The notes: generated by a model not told the origin, from the letters alone. Counted from the first letter of the stretch, positions 33,749 through 42,399 are shown. The stretch is DNA of 64,000 nt from Streptomyces sp. PTY087I2 (GCF_001687325.1 NZ_LZRD01000017.1:1-64000); one strand, 5' to 3'. Made by a program: numbers and translations.

Positions 33749-34131
33749 TCATGCGTTTTGGGCGAGCGAACACAAGTGGCGGCACCCACGTCACCGGCAG
33801 TGGCAATCAAGTCAACACTGGCAGGGTCGGCGGCGACATGCGCCAAGTCCAGGTGTCAGGGCGTGAATCAGACGATCCCAGGCTCTTGACCGCGCAGGCC
33901 AAACTGGCCGAGTTGGCAGCCGCCCTGGATACGCACGCTGACGAAGTCCACAGCATCGACAGCTGCCGACAAGCCGTGGCCAGAATCGACGAGGAGCTTC
34001 GCGAGCCGACGCCGGACGGCCGCCGCCTTACCGAAACCTTGGAGATGCTTAGCCTCGCGCTTGGCTCTGCCGCGTCCTTGACCTCGCTCGCCGACTCGCT
34101 TCGAAGCGCGATCCAGACACTGCTCGGCTGA
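33745..34131 (+). CDS. Small helical protein with N-terminal GNQVNTG motif
   Basis: 128 residues. Residues 10-32 carry GGTHVTGSGNQVNTGRVGGD, matching the C-terminal tail of the upstream membrane protein. The rest is predicted helical (LLTAQAKLAELAAALDTHAD, LTETLEMLSLALGSAASLTS). ATG 33745 overlaps the preceding stop by 4 bp, so the two are translationally coupled and likely interact. It resembles the paired-motif arrangement of bacterial amyloid/homotypic signalling proteins, but this is inference. The frameshifted tail of the convergent integrase overlaps it on the other strand. Confidence 0.62.
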   Translation: MIMRFGRANTSGGTHVTGSGNQVNTGRVGGDMRQVQVSGRESDDPRLLTAQAKLAELAAALDTHADEVHSIDSCRQAVARIDEELREPTPDGRRLTETLEMLSLALGSAASLTSLADSLRSAIQTLLG

Positions 34132-35372
34132 ACGTGTGGTCTGCCAGTCGGCAGGCCACACGTCTGGGCCACGCGGGCTGGGCGAGGGGACGGCTGCCGC
34201 CCGCCCTGCACTTTTACCGCTCGGCCAGGCGGCTCGCCTCCTTGGCCCTTTGGCGTCCTTCCCGCACCCGTGCGTCGATGCCCTCCGCCACCTCCCGCCA
34301 CCTCCCGCTGCCGCTCCCCGTCGGAGTGCTGGTAGATCAGCGCTGCCTTCTCCGAGGACTGACCGGCGCGGACCATCGTGTCCTTGAGCGTGGCCCCCGA
34401 CTGGGTGGACAAGGTGTGGCCGGTGTGGCGGAGGTCGTAGAAGCGGAAGTCCTCCGGCAGGCCCACCTTGGTGCGCGCCCTGCGCCATTTGCGGCCGAAG
34501 GTGGACCGCCGGAATGGCGCGCCCCGCTCGCCGACGAACAGAAGGCCGTTGGGCTCCTTCTCCGCGTACCAGTCCAGGTGGCGTTTTACCTCGATGCGCA
34601 AGAAGGCCGGGAGGAAGACGGTTCGGCGTCCGGCGGTCGACTTCGTGTCGCCCTCGACCCGTCGGCCTGTGGTCAGCTCCGGCGCGGCGTCGCTGATCCT
34701 GGCCGCGAGCGGTTCGAGCGTGACGTCGGGCCGCCGCAGTGCCGCCTGCTCCTCCGGCCGCATCGGCCCGTAAGCACCGAAGTAGACCATCAGCCGCCAC
34801 CTGGGGCCCATGGCATCCGCGAGCGCGTCGACCTGTTCGACGGTGGCGGTAGGGCGTTCCTTGGCCCTCTCGCTGCCGGCGCCCCTGATCCGGCAGGGGT
34901 TGCGGCGGATCAGCTCGTCGTCGGCGGCCGTCTCCATGATGGCCTTGAGGAGGCGGTACGACTTGGCGACGGTCGTCGCACCGGTTGCCTCCAGCCGTTC
35001 GGCCCGCCAGGTGCGCACACCGGGCGGTGTGATGTCGTCCAGGTTCACCGAGGCGAACGTGGGCAGCAGGTGCAACCGCAGGAGCCGGCGGTACAGCTCC
35101 TCCGTGGTGGCCGAGAGGCCGCGCTCCTCAACCCACTGGACAGCGTAGGCAGCGAAGTTGACCGCCCCGGCGTCCGGGTCGACCCAGTGCTTGCGCTCGA
35201 TGTCGGCCTGGGTGAGCGTGAGCCAGGTCTGGGCGTCGGTGCGCGTCGAGAAGGTCTCCGGGGCGGTACGGCGGCTGCCGTCCGGGGCCCAGTAGCGTGT
35301 CTGCCAGCGTCCCGAAGGCAGTTGGCGGACCGTGCCGAATTCACGCCGCCTCTGCGGCTTGCGAGCGGCCAT
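33807..35372 (-). CDS. int: Tyrosine-family site-specific integrase with frameshifted C-terminus
   Basis: Phage-type recombinase that should act at the tRNA-Gly att sites. Seen: an arm-binding N-terminus (FGTVRQLPSGRWQTRYWAPD), core-binding SAM-like helices (TTEELYRRLLRLHLLPTFAS), then catalytic residues: Arg in GAYGPMRPEEQAALR, HxxR in FYDLRHTGHTL, and the nucleophile Tyr in AALIYQHSDGERQREV. Directly after this, a 10-bp tandem duplication (GCCACCTCCC twice, plus strand 34287-34306) shifts the frame. Without it the protein would end RLAER at a stop at 34214, the normal length. As read, about 160 unrelated residues are added up to 33807. ATG 35372 overlaps the xis stop by one base. Confidence 0.85.
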   Translation of the reverse strand: MAARKPQRRREFGTVRQLPSGRWQTRYWAPDGSRRTAPETFSTRTDAQTWLTLTQADIERKHWVDPDAGAVNFAAYAVQWVEERGLSATTEELYRRLLRLHLLPTFASVNLDDITPPGVRTWRAERLEATGATTVAKSYRLLKAIMETAADDELIRRNPCRIRGAGSERAKERPTATVEQVDALADAMGPRWRLMVYFGAYGPMRPEEQAALRRPDVTLEPLAARISDAAPELTTGRRVEGDTKSTAGRRTVFLPAFLRIEVKRHLDWYAEKEPNGLLFVGERGAPFRRSTFGRKWRRARTKVGLPEDFRFYDLRHTGHTLSTQSGATLKDTMVRAGQSSEKAALIYQHSDGERQREVAGGGGGHRRTGAGRTPKGQGGEPPGRAVKVQGGRQPSPRPARVAQTCGLPTGRPHVQPSSVWIALRSESASEVKDAAEPSARLSISKVSVRRRPSGVGSRSSSSILATACRQLSMLWTSSACVSRAAANSASLACAVKSLGSSDSRPDTWTWRMSPPTLPVLT

Positions 35373-35590
35373 CAGGCGGCCTTCCCGTAGCGGGAACGCT
35401 CATCGCGGAGAGTCGGCACGGTGCGCTCCTCGATGTATGCGGCGATGGCGCTCTCGGGTATCCGCACGGGCTTGCCGAGCTTGACGTAGCGGATACGGCG
35501 CTCCTGGACGAGTCGCCGGATGAAGCGCACGCCGGTGCCGAGGCGTTGGGCAGCCTGCTCCACGGTGAGGAGGGGGTCGGTGGTGGTCAC
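35372..35590 (-). CDS. xis: Excisionase-like helix-turn-helix protein
   Basis: 72 residues from VTTTDPLLTVEQAAQRLGTG. A MerR/AlpA-type winged helix: VEQAAQRLGTGVRFIRRLVQ, YVKLGKPVRIPESAIAAYIE. It should bend the att DNA and direct the integrase towards excision. GTG 35590 directly follows GCCGGAGGAG, an unusually short spacing, so the start is not certain; the frame is open to 35686. Its stop overlaps int (TGATG), so the two are co-translated. Confidence 0.8.
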   Translation of the reverse strand: MTTTDPLLTVEQAAQRLGTGVRFIRRLVQERRIRYVKLGKPVRIPESAIAAYIEERTVPTLRDERSRYGKAA

Positions 35591-35778
35591 CTCCTCCGGC
35601 TGGAGGGTGCGCTGAGCAGGGACGTGCGGTATCGCCGAAGGGCGCAAAGTTGGTGCTCCGGTTCTGGCCGGCGGGCAGGGCGGCAACCCTGGGCTGGCCT
35701 GGTGTCGTTCAGGGATGGGACGGGTGATGCGTCCGCAGCGGGGGTTTGCGTTCCCACTACGGCGGCTGGATCGGTTCG

Positions 35779-36264
35779 CTACGCGTCGGAAGCGGGACCG
35801 TACTCCTCGTTGACCTTGATCAGCTCGGTCGCGATGGCGTTGGAGACCATCACGTCGGCTTCCTCACGGATGTCCGGGTGGTCGGCGAGGTAGGCATCGA
35901 GCTGGTCGCGGGCTCTCCGTGCCTCGTGGTTGGCGCGGTTGGAGGCCCGATAGGTGGCGACGACGTTGTCGATCAGCTCCATGGCGCGGCCCATGGTCGC
36001 CAGGCTGGGCGGCCCGACGAAGTTGCTGAGCGGGACGCCGAAGACCTCGGCGAAGCCGATGGCCTCGTCGAGGTTGATGCGGCGCTTGCGGTTCTCGATA
36101 CGCCACACCGCGGACGGGTTCATGTCGAAGCCGGCCTCGTTCATGTGGTCGGACAGCGTCGTGGTGCTCCAGCCGCGCTTCTCCCGCTCCAGCTTGATCC
36201 GCACGGTGGCGTTCTCTTCGCCACTGAGGAGCACTCCCTCGGAGCTCTCTTCGTCATCCGACAT
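35779..36264 (-). CDS. XRE-family transcriptional regulator of element 1
   Basis: 161 residues from MSDDEESSEGVLLSGEENAT. Helix-turn-helix at about 20-75 (IKLEREKRGWSTTTLSDHMN, NPSAVWRIENRKRRINLDEA) and a helical C-terminus (MGRAMELIDNVVATYRASNR). It is divergent from the DUF3631/mobilization genes and upstream of xis-int, where repressors of such elements usually lie. The gap 35591-35778 shows no gene. Confidence 0.82.
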   Translation of the reverse strand: MSDDEESSEGVLLSGEENATVRIKLEREKRGWSTTTLSDHMNEAGFDMNPSAVWRIENRKRRINLDEAIGFAEVFGVPLSNFVGPPSLATMGRAMELIDNVVATYRASNRANHEARRARDQLDAYLADHPDIREEADVMVSNAIATELIKVNEEYGPASDA

Positions 36265-36442
36265 CGCCGCCTCCTCTCACTCTCCGCGTTCACCGCCACT
36301 TCGGCGCATGTCATAACGCTAGCATCGCTTCTGCCGATCGCAAAGCGCTATGCTATCCGCAGAGGGGGTGGTACAGTTGAAACTCCCCAGCAGACCGCAT
36401 CGGTCCGCTGGCGCGCGCTGCGACCTGACCAGAAGCACAAAA

Positions 36443-36472
36443 AGCCCCCCGGTGACCCAACACCGAGGGGCT
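36443..36472 (-). terminator. Intrinsic terminator reading the minus strand in the regulatory gap
   Basis: Arms AGCCCCTCGGTG and CCGGGGGGCT (with CACCG/CGGTG core) end in TTTTTGTG on the minus strand. No minus-strand gene lies directly upstream, so it may guard the XRE gene from read-through or end a short antisense RNA starting in the DUF3631 leader. The remaining gap 36265-36561 has no gene. Confidence 0.6.
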
Positions 36473-36561
36473 CAGCGCGCAAACCTCATGCCGCCCATCC
36501 CTGAACGACTGACCTGCAAGCCGGGATTGCCGTCCCATTGGCCTGCAAGCAGAGGAGCTAC

Positions 36562-37800
36562 ATGTCCAGTATGGACGATCCTGCCCCGAGCACGCCATCT
36601 CTTCCCGTAAGCGCAGCCGCCTGGCCGCCCGTGGCCGTACCCGGCCGCCCCCGTCCCGACGAGGACGCGCCCTCCTCCGAACAGCACCACCTCGCCTCCA
36701 TCTCCGAAGGGGAAGAAGTCCTCACGGCGCTGCGGGAGCAGATCCTGCGGTACGTGGTGATGCCGAGCGAGGAGGCATCAGTGGCGGTGACGTTGTGGGT
36801 GGCGGCGACGCACCTGCAGACGGCATGGCAGCACGCGCCGCGTTTGGCGGTGGTGGGGCCTGCGAAGCGGTGCGGTAAGTCACGGCTCCTGGACGTGATC
36901 ACCGAGAGCGTCCACGATCCGCTCATCACGGTCAACGCCTCGGCCGCCGCGGTGTTCCGGTCGATCACCGATACCCCGCCCACCCTGCTGGTCGACGAGG
37001 CCGACACCCTTTTCGGGTCCGCGAAGGTCGCGGAGAAGAACGAGGAGATGCGCGGCCTGCTCAACGCCGGTCACCAGCGCAACCGCCCGACCCTGCGGGT
37101 CTCAGGACCCAACCACGAGGTGTCGAAGTTCCCCACTTTCGCCATGGCAGCCCTCGCCGGGATCGGAGACCTGCCTGACACGATCATGGACCGCTCGGTC
37201 GTGATCCGTATGCGGCGCCGCATGCCGGGCGAGAAGGTCGCCGAATTCCGTACCTTCCGCGACACCCCGCCCCTCCACGCCCTGCGCGAGCGACTCGCCG
37301 CATGGCTGGGCCCACTCCACGCCAGCGCGATGGAACTGACACCCTCCATGCCGGTCGAAGACCGGGCGGCCGACACCTGGCAGCCACTGGTCGCAGTCGC
37401 CGACCTCGCCGGCGGCACGTGGCCTTCCCTCGCCCGCAATGCTTGCCGGGTCATGGCAAAGCACGAGGCCGAACAGGACCAGGACCGGAGCAGCCTGGGC
37501 ATCCGCCTCCTGGCCGACGTCCGCCGCGCCTTCGCCTCCGAGGGCAACCCACCAGCGCTGCGCACCAGTCGGCTCCTGGACATCCTCAACCAGGACGCCG
37601 AGACCCCCTGGCCGGAGTACACCGCCAACGGCCTCACTCCACGGGGCCTGCAGATCCTGCTCAACGAGTACGGCATCAGCTCTGCCCCCAAGCGCTTCCA
37701 CGGCAACGTCCAGGCTCGGGGCTACACCCGTCGGCACTTCGCCGACGGGTGGGCCCGCTACTGCCCCGAGCCCGCACCCGAAGCCGCGACCGGGGCCTGA
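36562..37800 (+). CDS. DUF3631 P-loop ATPase (replication-associated)
   Basis: 412 residues from MSSMDDPAPSTPSLPVSAAA. Walker A VVGPAKRCGKSRLLDVI, Walker B TLLVDEADTLFGS, sensor-like ISGIGDLPDTIMDRSVVIRM-type segment (AALAGIGDLPDTIMDRSVVI) and a DUF3631 C-terminus with LLADVRRAFASEGNPPALRT and GLTPRGLQILLNEYGI. The family is found in actinobacterial plasmids and integrative elements as a probable helicase/loader ATPase. ATG 36562 follows CAGAGGAGCTAC; the frame begins at 36538. It opens the plus-strand transfer module. Confidence 0.82.
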   Translation: MSSMDDPAPSTPSLPVSAAAWPPVAVPGRPRPDEDAPSSEQHHLASISEGEEVLTALREQILRYVVMPSEEASVAVTLWVAATHLQTAWQHAPRLAVVGPAKRCGKSRLLDVITESVHDPLITVNASAAAVFRSITDTPPTLLVDEADTLFGSAKVAEKNEEMRGLLNAGHQRNRPTLRVSGPNHEVSKFPTFAMAALAGIGDLPDTIMDRSVVIRMRRRMPGEKVAEFRTFRDTPPLHALRERLAAWLGPLHASAMELTPSMPVEDRAADTWQPLVAVADLAGGTWPSLARNACRVMAKHEAEQDQDRSSLGIRLLADVRRAFASEGNPPALRTSRLLDILNQDAETPWPEYTANGLTPRGLQILLNEYGISSAPKRFHGNVQARGYTRRHFADGWARYCPEPAPEAATGA

Positions 37801-38056
37801 CCCTGCACGACCCGTCACGACTCGTCTCCGCGCAGGTCAAAGCGGTGACAGGTCGAGATCCGGTGACGAGTCGTCTCGACGTCACCGCCAGACCCGCATC
37901 TGCCCTGACCAGGCATGCGACATGTCGTGACGGGTCCTCGCGCCCCTGGGCCCGAACCTCGCACCTCTTGGAGCACTCCCCCTTGCCTTCACCCACTCTC
38001 GCCGCAGGACCGTCGACCGCGCTGCCGCCCTTGGCACCGGTGTCGCACTGCTGGCC

Positions 38057-38767
38057 GTGGCCGCCTTCGCGCTTTCCTACGACGCCCTGCGCCAGATGGC
38101 CGCCGCCAGCCACGTCCATCCCGCGCTCACCTACGCCTTCCCGCTCGTCATAGACGGGTTCATCGCCATCGGGATCGGCGCGCTGCTCGTCCTACGGACC
38201 GCCCCCTTGTCCGCCCGCCTCTACGTCTCGGCACTGGTCGGCATCGCCACCGCCACCAGCATCTGGGCCAACGTCCTGCACGCCATCCGCCTCAACCAGC
38301 AGAACCGGCGCAGCGCACTCGCTCTCGACGACCTCACCGTCGGGGCCATCTCCGCCATCGCCCCGCTCGCCCTGGCCGGAGCCGTCCACCTCTACCTCCT
38401 CGTCCAACGCCGACCCACGCGAACGAAGCCCCGCCCCGAGCCGCACAACGACGGAGCCACTTCTCCCGAAGACGGGGTGACCCCCACGCCTGCCCCGGTG
38501 CCCGACGCCGATGTGGCCAAGGCCCCTGCGATGTCCGCGTCTCAGCCCACCCAGCCACGTGGCAAACGTCGCGGCCGTCCGAGCGCCACCTTCGAGCAGG
38601 CAGTGGAGATCGGACGTACGGCCCCCACGGGACGTGGCGGCCAAATCTCTCGCCGCCACATCGAGGCGGCCGTCCACGCCAAGGGACTCGGCATCGGGCG
38701 GTCCCGCCTGGACGAGGTCAAGAACCTCCTCCAGGCCGAGCTCGACCAAGCCCGAACCACGGCGTAG
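38057..38767 (+). CDS. DUF2637 membrane protein with C-terminal DNA-binding-like tail
   Basis: 236 residues from the first standard start, GTG 38057. Helices: YAFPLVIDGFIAIGIGALLV, RLYVSALVGIATATSIWANV and ISAIAPLALAGAVHLYLLV. The C-terminus has GKRRGRPSATFEQAVEIGRT and ISRRHIEAAVHAKGLGIGRS, a helix-turn-helix-like region. Family-like sequence continues upstream in frame (RRTVDRAAALGTGVALLA) but contains no ATG, GTG or TTG before a stop at about 37928, so the natural start is missing or unusual. DUF2637 proteins occur with SpdB-type spread genes of actinobacterial elements. Confidence 0.72.
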   Translation: MAAFALSYDALRQMAAASHVHPALTYAFPLVIDGFIAIGIGALLVLRTAPLSARLYVSALVGIATATSIWANVLHAIRLNQQNRRSALALDDLTVGAISAIAPLALAGAVHLYLLVQRRPTRTKPRPEPHNDGATSPEDGVTPTPAPVPDADVAKAPAMSASQPTQPRGKRRGRPSATFEQAVEIGRTAPTGRGGQISRRHIEAAVHAKGLGIGRSRLDEVKNLLQAELDQARTTA

Positions 38768-38849
38768 GCCCGCGCCCTCCCGCCAACTGCTCGCCTCGGA
38801 ATCGCCGGGGCGAGCACGGCTTCCCCTTCGTACGGTCGGAGAGCCCCTC

Positions 38850-39506
38850 ATGCACGAACAGTCCACACACCCCCTCCCCCACTCCTCTCGGCACCTGACC
38901 TCCACTCCAGCCCCAGGCGGAGCAAGGTATGGCGTTGGACCGTCCAAGGGCCGGTCCAACGCAGGTTCCTCCGCCCCGGGGGTGGCGGAGGGTCTCGGGC
39001 ACCAGGGGGCGCCCGAGCAGGATCAGCCCATCGACACCTCCAGCCCTGCCGTGCCGCAACCGCGTGTCTCCGAAGCCGCCGCGCTCCACCGCGTCGCCCG
39101 CCGCCGCGACCGCAACGAGACCCAGCGCACCGCGCGCGTCGATGTCCGCTACAGCACCGAAGAGAAGGCGGACATCGTCGCCAAGGCCCGCTCGCTGAAC
39201 ATCGCCGCCGCCCACTACGTCGGTGCCGTCGTCATGGCCCACCTCGACGGGGACCTCGCCTTGCCCGGTCAGCGCACCCCGCTCGACGACTACGTCGATG
39301 AACTCACCACGCTCCGTGGCGAGGTAGCCAAGATCGGCCACAACATCAACCAGATCGCCAGGAAGCTCAACTCCGGCGACCTCCCTCACTCCGGCGACAC
39401 CGCCACCCTGGCCCAGGCCGAACGCACCCTCGCCGCGGTCGGCACCGCCGTCCGCCACATTGCGGAGGCCACCAACCAAGCCGTCGCCACAAAGAGCCAC
39501 CGATGA
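38850..39506 (+). CDS. mobC: MobC-like relaxosome accessory protein
   Basis: 218 residues. A disordered N-terminus precedes the MobC core: RTARVDVRYSTEEKADIVAK (ribbon-helix-helix), AAHYVGAVVMAHLDGDL and the signature LTTLRGEVAKIGHNINQIAR, KLNSGDLP. It binds oriT and helps the relaxase open it. ATG 38850 follows TCGGAGAGCCCCTC. Its stop overlaps the relaxase ATG (ATGA). Confidence 0.85.
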   Translation: MHEQSTHPLPHSSRHLTSTPAPGGARYGVGPSKGRSNAGSSAPGVAEGLGHQGAPEQDQPIDTSSPAVPQPRVSEAAALHRVARRRDRNETQRTARVDVRYSTEEKADIVAKARSLNIAAAHYVGAVVMAHLDGDLALPGQRTPLDDYVDELTTLRGEVAKIGHNINQIARKLNSGDLPHSGDTATLAQAERTLAAVGTAVRHIAEATNQAVATKSHR

Positions 39507-41203
39507 TCGCCAAGATCAGCAGTGGCAAGAGTACGGCCGGCCTCATCCGCTACCTCTACGGACCAGGCCGCGCCAACGAACACACCGATCCCCACCTCGT
39601 CACTTCCTGGGACGGCTACGCCCCCGACCCAGGCCGCGCCGACGACAGCACGGCGGCCAGGAAGCAGCTCGTCGACGACCTCGACCTGCGCGTCAAGCAA
39701 GCTGATCGACTGGGCCGCGCCCCGAAGCAGCACGTGTGGCACTGCTCTCTCCGCGCGGCACCCGGTGACCGCATCCTCGAAGACGGCGAGTGGGCGGACA
39801 TCGCCCGTCGCGTCGTCGCGGCCACCGGCATCGCACCGGCGGACGACCCGGATGGCTGCCGCTGGATCGCCGTACGCCACGCCCCCGATCACATCCACAT
39901 CGCCGCCACAAAGGTGCGAGGTGACCTCCGCTCAGCACGTCACTGGAACGACTACCTCACCGCTGACCGCGAACTCGCACTCATCGAGAAGGAATACCGG
40001 CTGCAACGGGTTATCCGCGGTGACCGCACCGCCGCCAAACGGCCCCATCGCGCCGAACAGGAGAAGGCCCTGCGGAACGGCCAGGCCAAGGCTGCCCGCG
40101 AACGCCTGCGCGCCGTGGTCCGCACAGCGGCGGCTGCCGCCACAGATACCGAGGAGTTCCTCGGTCTGCTCACCCACTCCAAGGGGGTTCTCGTCGAGGT
40201 CCTGCACTTCCCCTCGGAAGAACCACGCGGCTACAAGGTTGCCCTGGAGAACGACCGGAACGCCAAAGCAGAACCGGTGTGGTTCTCCGGCTCCACGCTG
40301 GCGCCGGATCTCTCCCTCCCGAAGATCCAGAGCCGTCTCGCCGCAGCAGAGGTTCCATCGTCCGCCGAAGGGCGCCTCAGGCCGCACCCATGGCATCAAG
40401 CCACCGCAGCCACCGAGCGCATCCCCCACCACCTCGACCAGCCGAACGCCGAAGCCGCCCAGGCCCACCTGGCCGCCTTCGGCGAAGCGCTCGACGCCGT
40501 AGCTCTCACCGCACCGCCGGACATTCGTACCGAACTCCGCTCAGCAGCCTCAGCTTTCGAGCGGGCGACCCGTTCGCGCGTCCGCGCCGAGCACCACCAC
40601 GCTCGTGCTCTCCGCGGCGCGGTCAAGGCGATGCTTCGCGAGCCAGCACCGAAGGACGGAGCCGCCTTGGCGATGTTCCTCGACGCTGCGGTCCTCGCCG
40701 TCATCGCCGCCGCACGCTGGCACGACCGACGAGAGCACGAGCAACAGGTCGTCGCAGCCCACAAGTGCCTGCTCCACCTCCAGGCCGCCTACGACCAAAC
40801 GGCAGCCACGCCCCTACTGGTCCTCGGCCAACGCCGACCGTCCCAGAATCTTGCGGACCAATACGTCCGGCTCATCCGCCAGGCCGCCCCGGCGCACGCG
40901 GACCAGATTCTCGCCGACTCTGCCTCGCAGGCGCTCACCACCGCATTGGCCGAAGCAGAGACAGCGGGCCACGACCCCAAACGCCTGTTGCAGCAGGCAG
41001 CAGAAGAACGAGCCCTCGACGACGCACGCTCCCCGGCACGCACCATCACCTGGCGCGTACATCGGCTCTCGCAGAGGCCGGTTCCCAGTCGACGAGCTCT
41101 GGCGGCACAAGCTCGCAGCACCGGACTACGCCACGTGCCCTCGCCCGAACCTGCGGCGACGGCCCCACCCACCATTCCCGCGTCTCGCCCTCGGCGGAGG
41201 TGA
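39503..41203 (+). CDS. Relaxase / mobilization nuclease
   Basis: 566 residues. MobA/VirD2-type relaxase domain at 1-250: MIAKISSGKSTAGLIRYLYG, HVWHCSLRAAPGD and the metal-binding three-His motif in RHAPDHIHIAATKV. It nicks one DNA strand at oriT and stays covalently attached during transfer. The C-terminal half is helical and Ala/Arg-rich (ARALRGAVKAMLREP). It overlaps mobC by 4 bp. No coupling protein or secretion ATPase is encoded in the element, so a helper element would be needed. An oriT probably lies in 37801-38056 or 38768-38849, but none is recognisable. Confidence 0.87.
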   Translation: MIAKISSGKSTAGLIRYLYGPGRANEHTDPHLVTSWDGYAPDPGRADDSTAARKQLVDDLDLRVKQADRLGRAPKQHVWHCSLRAAPGDRILEDGEWADIARRVVAATGIAPADDPDGCRWIAVRHAPDHIHIAATKVRGDLRSARHWNDYLTADRELALIEKEYRLQRVIRGDRTAAKRPHRAEQEKALRNGQAKAARERLRAVVRTAAAAATDTEEFLGLLTHSKGVLVEVLHFPSEEPRGYKVALENDRNAKAEPVWFSGSTLAPDLSLPKIQSRLAAAEVPSSAEGRLRPHPWHQATAATERIPHHLDQPNAEAAQAHLAAFGEALDAVALTAPPDIRTELRSAASAFERATRSRVRAEHHHARALRGAVKAMLREPAPKDGAALAMFLDAAVLAVIAAARWHDRREHEQQVVAAHKCLLHLQAAYDQTAATPLLVLGQRRPSQNLADQYVRLIRQAAPAHADQILADSASQALTTALAEAETAGHDPKRLLQQAAEERALDDARSPARTITWRVHRLSQRPVPSRRALAAQARSTGLRHVPSPEPAATAPPTIPASRPRRR

Positions 41204-41235
41204 TCGTCCAGCGGCTACCCCTCAGCGTGAACGAA

Positions 41236-42078
41236 TCAACGGCTCTTCTCTGACCGGAGCTGGGAGAGGGTGTGCACAACCGGCAGGTCGAACTGGTCCT
41301 TGTCCTGCTCCCAGTAGGCAAGCACCCGAGCCGTGGCTTCGGCCATGTCCGTGGGCAGGTCGGCCGCGCGGAGCGTATCGACGACCTCTTCCATCTCGGG
41401 CGCCCAGCGCCAGGCTCGGGCCGCCACGCTCGGTAGATACTCCGGATCGGAGAGGATCGCGGAGATCATGACCTCGGCTTCGGCTGTGAGCTGATCACCG
41501 ACTCCATGGGCGTCGGCGAGCGCGTGAGCGACTCCAGCGAGGGTGCGGGCGGCCTTCTGGTAGCTGGAGAAGGCCATCTTCAGCGCGGAAGCGGAACCGA
41601 CTGTGTCCCCGACCCGGCACACGTGCAGCGCAGAGTCCGTGAACAGCGACGCCAGCAGCTCGACGGCAGAGTCGGCCCCTGCGAGATAGAGCCGTGTGAC
41701 ACGCCCCTCGCCCGGCGGCTGACCGAAAACGGCACCGTCGACAACTGCGGAGCCGGGGCGGATCTCGTCAGCAATGCGCCGTACGCGTTGAGGGCTGATG
41801 GCGTTGACATCGGCGTACACCCCCGCGAAGCCGTGCGCTGCCACCGCCGCCGCGACGTCCTCCGCCGCCTGTGGTGGGCAGACCGAGAGAACGACCGCGC
41901 TTCTGGACAGCGCCTCCGCGAGCGAGTCGTACGCCGTGGCACCGGCCTCTCTCCCTCGGACCCAGGTGTTCTCACTGCGGCCCTTGGTCACCGACAGCAC
42001 CTCATGACCGCCGGCCACGAGCTCGGCGGTGATCGCCGCGCCCATGGTTCCAGGGTGGAGGACGGTCACGGTGATCAC
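41236..42078 (-). CDS. NAD(P)-dependent beta-hydroxyacid dehydrogenase / imine-reductase-like protein
   Basis: 280 residues. Rossmann domain ITVTVLHPGTMGAAITAELV (GxxGxG-like pattern with HPGTMG), VVLSVCPPQAAEDVAAAV and YADVNAISPQRVRRIAD, then a helical C-terminal DUF1932-type domain with LKMAFSSYQKAARTLAG, the position of the catalytic Lys in 6-phosphogluconate/3-hydroxyisobutyrate dehydrogenases. GTG 42078 follows CGGAGGCAGCCA. It is cargo at the boundary of the transfer genes and has no pathway partner nearby. Confidence 0.8.
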   Translation of the reverse strand: MITVTVLHPGTMGAAITAELVAGGHEVLSVTKGRSENTWVRGREAGATAYDSLAEALSRSAVVLSVCPPQAAEDVAAAVAAHGFAGVYADVNAISPQRVRRIADEIRPGSAVVDGAVFGQPPGEGRVTRLYLAGADSAVELLASLFTDSALHVCRVGDTVGSASALKMAFSSYQKAARTLAGVAHALADAHGVGDQLTAEAEVMISAILSDPEYLPSVAARAWRWAPEMEEVVDTLRAADLPTDMAEATARVLAYWEQDKDQFDLPVVHTLSQLRSEKSR

Positions 42079-42399
42079 TGGCTGCCTCCGACGGTGTGCG
42101 ACGTGGAGTGTTCCTCATCCTCATGATCCGCTGTCGCCTGGCACTAGTTCAGCCATGACCATACGTCGGTGGCCAGGTCCCTGAAGCCCACGGGACGCAC
42201 CTCTTCACCAGGCGCCGTGCCATGTGATCAGGGCACGGGCGTAGGCCCCGGGTGCGGTTCCGCCCGTGGAGCGCAACTGGTACATGAGCTCTTGACGGGG
42301 TTTCACCCCGCAGAACTCACTCAAGTGCATATGCTGACGCTGCGGTGACGAATGGTCACAGTCGGGGCCCCCTTGCGCCTAACAGGAAGGGGATTGCCC

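Noticed and set aside
42205..42285. A 26-codon minus-strand frame reading MYQLRSTGGTAPGAYARALI
   Set aside because: It looks protein-like but is too short and lacks a ribosome binding site; kept out as unsupported.
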